A stretch of DNA of 33,214 nucleotides from Gammaproteobacteria bacterium (lineage in GTDB: Bacteria > Pseudomonadota > Gammaproteobacteria > Thiomicrospirales > Thiomicrospiraceae). Positions within the stretch are counted from its first letter, which is position 1; every line of letters begins with the position of its first letter. The translations under genes were made by a program, and so were the position numbers. Location: positions 1 to 33,214 of the forward strand of contig JAADDM010000271.1 of assembly GCA_013153955.1 (NCBI GenBank), given 5' to 3'. A model generated the notes under the pieces. The model was not told the origin of the DNA. It did not search any database and saw only the letters and a list, made by a program, of their open reading frames with translations. Of this stretch, positions 29,969 through 33,214 are shown piece after piece.

Positions 29969-30589
29969 ATGAATAAGTCTTGTAAACCTGAATGTGAGCA
30001 TTCAGGTAGTGTTTCTAACGTTGAACCATTTTTTGAGCGCTTAAAACAGGCTTTAGGGGAGAAGAGTGCGCGGTCTCTGGCTCAAATGTGCTCATTGTCA
30101 CCTACCGTCATTGTTAAGTATATTAATGGGGACTCAACGCCTAATGTGGAACGTCTTATTGTTATTGCTAATGCTTTAGGTGTCACTGTTGAATGGCTGG
30201 CGACAGGGCGAGGGGCTAAAACATATACTGACGCAGTGGATAGACCGGCTGATAATGTATTAATAGGGCAGGCTGACTCGGTTGTATCGAATGTAATCCC
30301 TGTGCCGATAGCGAATAGAGTTATTGAAAAAATGGTTGATAATGAGGTGGTTTTTGATCACGATGCGCTTCATGCTCGCACCTTTATAACCATCTTTAAT
30401 AGTCTGGATGGTTTTTCGGATGATCAAATTGAGTTAGCAGTGCATAGGTATATGAAAGCTTTCTATCAGCAGCAGCTTGCTAGTATGCTGTCGTGGTCTG
30501 GTGAGGCTGAGGTATCTGAAGCTTGGGTAGAAGATCTAAAGTATCGTATTAATGAAACAGATGAGAAAATTAAAGCTCTAGTAAACTAA
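29969..30589 (+). CDS. XRE-type phage repressor (c-like)
   Basis: This is the only phage gene in the window on the plus strand. ATG 29969 (MNKSCKPECE) has GAGG upstream and gives 206 aa; the track start at 29903 lies inside the operator. An N-terminal Cro/C1-type helix-turn-helix is clear at about 33-78 ('SARSLAQMCSLSPTVIVKYINGDSTPNVERLIVIANALGVTVEWLATG'). The C-terminal part is helical and has no S24 peptidase motif, so RecA-dependent self-cleavage is not expected. It is probably the lysogeny repressor, in the position of Mu c. A putative transposase-binding site overlaps its stop codon. Confidence 0.9.
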   Translation: MNKSCKPECEHSGSVSNVEPFFERLKQALGEKSARSLAQMCSLSPTVIVKYINGDSTPNVERLIVIANALGVTVEWLATGRGAKTYTDAVDRPADNVLIGQADSVVSNVIPVPIANRVIEKMVDNEVVFDHDALHARTFITIFNSLDGFSDDQIELAVHRYMKAFYQQQLASMLSWSGEAEVSEAWVEDLKYRINETDEKIKALVN

Positions 30590-30647
30590 GCGTCGTTTAA
30601 AAATGCGGCCACATAACTAAGTGTCGTTTAAAAATATTGTTAGATCA
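30584..30647 (-). other. Prophage left end with two transposase-binding-site candidates
   Basis: AACTAAGYGTCGTTTAAAAA occurs at 30584-30603 and 30615-30634, 31 bp apart, differing at one base. Repeated sites close to the terminus are what a MuA-like transposase binds (L1/L2). The nearest TG...CA-type terminus outside them is CA at 30646-30647, so the prophage would begin TGATCTAACA on the minus strand. The inner site covers the repressor stop codon (30587-30589). The terminus base is a proposal, since the right end is not in the window. Confidence 0.6.
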
Positions 30648-31082
30648 CTTGTTAATGTATATTTAAAGGTTGGTTAACCTCTTAATTAAGTAGGCTCTAG
30701 ACAAGCTTAATGACTAATCCCTGTAGGCTGTTGTTGTTTCACCTTTCCTCTTGTGTCCAGCTATTTACATAGGTTTCGGCTGTCTAGCTATAGAGTTTAA
30801 TTTCAGTTTTTTCTTAAGCAGTTGTGATAATTTATGATGGGAATTTCCCACTATTAATTACATAATCCCGTTATTTAAATCCTTCTTCCCATGTTTAGTA
30901 ATCTATCTGTCTCTCTACAGCTATTAGAGCGAGAGGGGTAAGAGTTGAAGTGGTTGAGTTTCAAGGCTCTGTAGGCATATAGATTAAAATAGGTCAGGCT
31001 GTTTGCTGGAGGTGTTTATAAAGGGCTTGATAGGGATTGTTTAGAGCAGTTTATATTTAAAACTGCTCAATTCTTTGATGGA
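30648..31082. other. Host intergenic region beside prophage
   Basis: No convincing gene lies in these 435 bp. Features seen are a 13-bp palindrome TGGGAATTTCCCA (30838-30850) and a perfect 9-bp stem-loop GAGCAGTTT/AAACTGCTC (31044-31068), which lies 14 bp beyond the stop of the minus-strand oxidoreductase gene and may end its transcript although no T run follows. The five bases next to 30647 (CTTGT) would be the target duplication if the terminus call is right. Confidence 0.6.
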
Positions 31083-31853
31083 TTACTTTAGATGTTGCTT
31101 GGCAATCTGTTTAAGTGTCTTTACACCTAAGTTGGCTTGTTCGGCAAAGGCAAGTGCGCGAGTAAGTCTTGCGGGTGCTGAACGGCCCATGCAGCCGTGC
31201 TCAAGATCTCCGTTAATCGCTTCAAGCAGTCCTTCCATTAAAGCCGCTCTATCATTTGATTGGTTTGTTAACCAATCCTGAATATCAAGCACATCCTTAG
31301 CAACTTGATTCATGACGGTTTTGTGAGTAGTTGCCAATCCTTCGACATTACCGCCTACTTCTAACCCTGCGATATTCGTCGTTAAAATATAGAGATTTTT
31401 TCTTACCAGTTCATAGGTAAGTGCGGCTTCTGAATCTAAGATAAAGCTAGGTAGGTCTAGCTGAGATAGGGCTTCAAAGACCAGCTTGGCATTCGGTCCA
31501 TAAATAGGCGAAGGCAGAACTACCTTACTGTCCATTCCACGCTTTTTTTCAAACCAGACTGAGACAACGGTTGGGTCAACAATATTCGCAGACAGCCAAT
31601 CTCTAGGCAGAAGTTCATTCTGAAGCAGGATAAGTCTGTCCTTCCACTGTTCAGGTAGGCTACTGAGTACAGAAGCAATGTCCGCCTCACCTACCGAGAC
31701 TAGAATCGCCGCAGGGTTTGGAATCTCTTTTGCAACCGTGTGTGTGTTCATCTGTCGAGTGATGCCTTGAACGGGGTAGCCTAATTTTAAAAAACCGTGA
31801 GCAAATACGCTGCCGAGTTCACCTAAGCCAATGACAATAATGGTATCTTTCAT
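31083..31853 (-). CDS. NAD(P)-binding Rossmann oxidoreductase-like protein
   Basis: This host gene encodes 256 aa from ATG 31853, which has AGGTGA upstream; the track's 31862 start adds three residues. The N-terminus 'DTIIVIGLGELGSVFAHGFLKLGYPVQGITRQ' is a classic nucleotide-binding GxGxxG fold. The layout with a helical C-terminal domain ('LTYELVRKNLYILTTNIAGLEVGGNVEGL') resembles ketopantoate reductase-like/6-phosphogluconate dehydrogenase-like proteins, but the ketopantoate reductase active-site Lys motif is not obvious. Substrate unknown. Not part of the prophage. Confidence 0.75.
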   Translation of the reverse strand: MKDTIIVIGLGELGSVFAHGFLKLGYPVQGITRQMNTHTVAKEIPNPAAILVSVGEADIASVLSSLPEQWKDRLILLQNELLPRDWLSANIVDPTVVSVWFEKKRGMDSKVVLPSPIYGPNAKLVFEALSQLDLPSFILDSEAALTYELVRKNLYILTTNIAGLEVGGNVEGLATTHKTVMNQVAKDVLDIQDWLTNQSNDRAALMEGLLEAINGDLEHGCMGRSAPARLTRALAFAEQANLGVKTLKQIAKQHLK

Positions 31854-32211
31854 GTGTATCACCTATTGAGGCCTCTGGATAATGGGCGCTCTGTTTATGT
31901 TTATCAGCCCTTCAAATAAAAGAGGGGGTGAAGGTTACTTTAAGGGGGGAATAATGCTGTGCACCTATGCACCAAAATGGACTAAATAGCCCGTTTTGTG
32001 CAGCGCTTTTCTTGTAGAATATAGCGTAGCGAACTTTGTATACGGCGACTGTTTACCAAGGTATTAAAGTTTTTCTGAATGTGACGGTCATTTGCGTCAG
32101 TCTCTACCGACACCCTAGATATGCCTCTATTCAGAAATGCTTTACCGCTTTAGAACAGTGTGCTTGTGAGATAAAGTACCCTCTTAAATAATAGTGATTA
32201 GGATATTAGCA
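31854..32211. other. Intergenic region between divergent host genes
   Basis: The two flanking genes diverge, so promoters for both should lie in these 358 bp. I see no well-spaced sigma70 pair that I would stand behind, no riboswitch, and no RNA gene. G-rich runs (GAGGGGGTG, AAGGGGGGAA) near 31920-31950 are the only striking composition. Confidence 0.5.
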
Positions 32212-32466
32212 ATGAATGATGAAAAAGCAAAGTTTACTTGGCATTATTATGTGATGGCATTGGGTGCATTAGGCGCGATGTTAGCTGCGACCTTAGGTGC
32301 TAGTGGCGGGATTGTTTCAGGGCTGGCTTTAGCGATTATCAGCCACCCAAGAATTCCGTTTAAAACGCTTACTCGTGTATTCTTTATGGTGCTCTTTATG
32401 ATTCTGTATGTCTTTGCTTTTCCTGAGCCAGAAGTGGTTCGTGCATTAATGGCTGAAAACCAGTAA
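32212..32466 (+). CDS. Small membrane protein
   Basis: ATG 32212 (MNDEKAKFTW) has AGGA about 8 nt upstream and gives 84 aa; the earlier track start at 32194 lacks one. Two hydrophobic segments are visible: 'HYYVMALGALGAMLAATLG' extending to 'GLALAII', and 'LTRVFFMVLFMILYVFAF'. No family is recognised. It lies 80 bp upstream of the DtxR-family gene in the same direction and could share its transcript. Confidence 0.75.
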   Translation: MNDEKAKFTWHYYVMALGALGAMLAATLGASGGIVSGLALAIISHPRIPFKTLTRVFFMVLFMILYVFAFPEPEVVRALMAENQ

Positions 32467-32546
32467 CCAGAAAGTATAGATGAACGGTGTAACCGACTAG
32501 GTGTGGTGACACTGCTCGATTTTTATGTATTTATTAGGGATGGATT

Positions 32547-33214
32547 ATGTCGACTAAGGCATTGGAAGATTATCTTAAAATTATCTATAAGCTTGAAGGC
32601 GCAGCACCCAGTGGAAAAGGGGTGCAGACCTCAGCCATCGCTGAGCGTTTATCAATCTCACAGGCCTCAGTCTCTAATATGCTGAAAAAATTATCGGCGA
32701 ATGACTATATTGAGTATGCACCTTACTATGGCGTAAGCTTGACAGACTCAGGTCGAAAAATCGCTTTGAATATGATTCGCCGTCACCGCATTTTAGAACA
32801 GTATCTTGTCGAACGCTTAGGCTATACCTGGGATGAGGTGGATGAAGAAGCCGAGGTATTGGAGCATACTATTTCAGACAAACTTACCAACCGTATGTGG
32901 GATGATTTAGGTCAACCGACCCATGATCCTCATGGTTCCCCCATCCCGACGGTAGATGGGGTGGTGATGGAGCAGTTAGGCTCCCCTTTAACGGATATTC
33001 AAATAGGCCAAGGGGTTAAAATTCGACGTATTAAAAATCGCAGTCCAGAAGAGTTGCGTTATTTGGCTTCTATCGGTGTTACGACAGGGGTAGAAATAGA
33101 GGTTAGGAATATCGCACCGCTGAATGGTCCTTTATTGGTGGCTGTTAACGAGGTGAATTTACACGCCATAGACTACCGCTTGGCAATGGCATTGATGGTG
33201 ACGGTTTGTGAAAG
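32547..33214 (+). CDS. DtxR/MntR-family metal-dependent regulator (3' end outside window)
   Basis: The track omits this gene because it runs off the window. ATG 32547 has AGGGA upstream, and 222 codons are visible. The N-terminal winged helix reads MSTKALEDYLKIIYKLEG then 'TSAIAERLSISQASVSNMLKKLSANDYIEY'. A dimerisation and metal-binding domain follows ('RRHRILEQYLVERLGYTWDEVDEEAEVLEHTISDKL', 'DPHGSPIP'). The C-terminus is an SH3/FeoA-like domain ('IRRIKNRSPEELRYLASIGV'). DtxR-family proteins sense Fe(II) or Mn(II) and repress uptake genes. Family length is about 220-230 aa, so it is nearly complete. Whether iron or manganese is the ligand is not decided. Confidence 0.93.
   Translation, partial: MSTKALEDYLKIIYKLEGAAPSGKGVQTSAIAERLSISQASVSNMLKKLSANDYIEYAPYYGVSLTDSGRKIALNMIRRHRILEQYLVERLGYTWDEVDEEAEVLEHTISDKLTNRMWDDLGQPTHDPHGSPIPTVDGVVMEQLGSPLTDIQIGQGVKIRRIKNRSPEELRYLASIGVTTGVEIEVRNIAPLNGPLLVAVNEVNLHAIDYRLAMALMVTVCE

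Larger units (their letters stand above)
1..30647 (-). mobile_element. Mu-like transposable prophage (B3/D3112-type), left part
   Basis: The gene order on the minus strand is that of a transposable phage: divergent repressor, Ner-like protein, DDE transposase A, ATPase B, GemA, Mor activator, lysis genes, terminase (DUF3486 plus gp28-like), DUF935 portal, F, G, I/Z, gpT capsid, gp36-like, then tail genes. The tail is of siphovirus type: a tube protein, chaperones and a long tape measure, with no sheath gene. That points to the B3/D3112 group rather than Mu. The left terminus is placed at 30647, where the minus strand would begin TGATCT, 13 bp outside the first of two repeated transposase-site candidates. 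The right end is outside the window, so the target duplication cannot be checked. The exact terminus is inferred; the prophage identity is secure. Confidence 0.95.

Noticed and set aside
31044-31068. Perfect stem-loop considered as the prophage boundary or a strong terminator
   Set aside because: It is far from the transposase-site repeats and has no T run; at most it is a weak 3' end structure of the host oxidoreductase gene.
32503-32685. Plus-strand ORF of 60 codons
   Set aside because: It overlaps the DtxR-family gene in another frame and lacks a ribosome-binding site.
1-33214. CRISPR array, tRNA or rRNA genes, tyrosine integrase
   Set aside because: No regularly spaced repeats, no cloverleaf-like segments noticed, and no integrase-like ORF; integration is explained by the DDE transposase.

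Overview
The window is mostly one Mu-like (transposable) prophage read right to left on the minus strand, followed by a short stretch of host chromosome. It suggests a low-to-moderate-GC gammaproteobacterium, but the host is not identifiable from three flanking genes. Its left end lies near 30647, with the repressor outermost. Its right end is beyond base 1, so the window holds roughly the first 30.6 kb of it.

Early and regulatory region (about 30.65 to 21.2 kb). A plus-strand XRE-type repressor diverges from a minus-strand early operon, sharing an inverted-repeat operator that carries both predicted -35 boxes. The early operon holds a Ner-like regulator, a small HTH protein, DDE transposase A, target-selection ATPase B, a run of small DNA-binding or unknown proteins, a DUF3164 protein, a 58-aa protein missing from the ORF track, GemA, a CxxC protein, and a Mor/C-family activator. 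A RecA-like ATPase and a 65-aa ORF follow. A nested inverted repeat sits just after the ATPase.

Late region (20.7 kb to base 1). Lysis genes (DUF5675 protein, 3TM holin-like protein) lead into terminase, portal, F-like minor head protein, G-like morphogenesis protein, I/Z protease-scaffold, capsid genes, and a siphovirus-type tail (tube, frameshifted chaperones, long tape measure, tip proteins). No tail sheath gene is seen, so the phage resembles the B3/D3112 group (Mu-like replication and head, long flexible tail) rather than Mu. Three copies of CTTCTCAAACNCTTGAAA, each exactly 22 bp from a TANNCT hexamer, mark late promoters before the lysis, protease/capsid and tail-chaperone operons, in the same places as Mu Plys, PI and PP. 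At two of them the predicted transcript starts on the A of the ATG.

The most unusual gene is a 674-aa protein (10932-12956) inserted between the G-like gene and the protease promoter. It joins an N-terminal GHKL (Hsp90/MutL/MORC-type) ATPase to a C-terminal Shedu/DUF4263-like PD-(D/E)XK nuclease. It has no role in known Mu-like morphogenesis and looks like an anti-phage cargo gene. Other accessory points are a PBECR2-like nuclease tail on the F-like protein and the RecA-like ATPase.

Host flank (30.65-33.2 kb): an intergenic stretch, a minus-strand NAD(P)-binding oxidoreductase-like gene, a small membrane protein, and a 3'-truncated DtxR/MntR-family regulator that the ORF track omits because it runs off the window.
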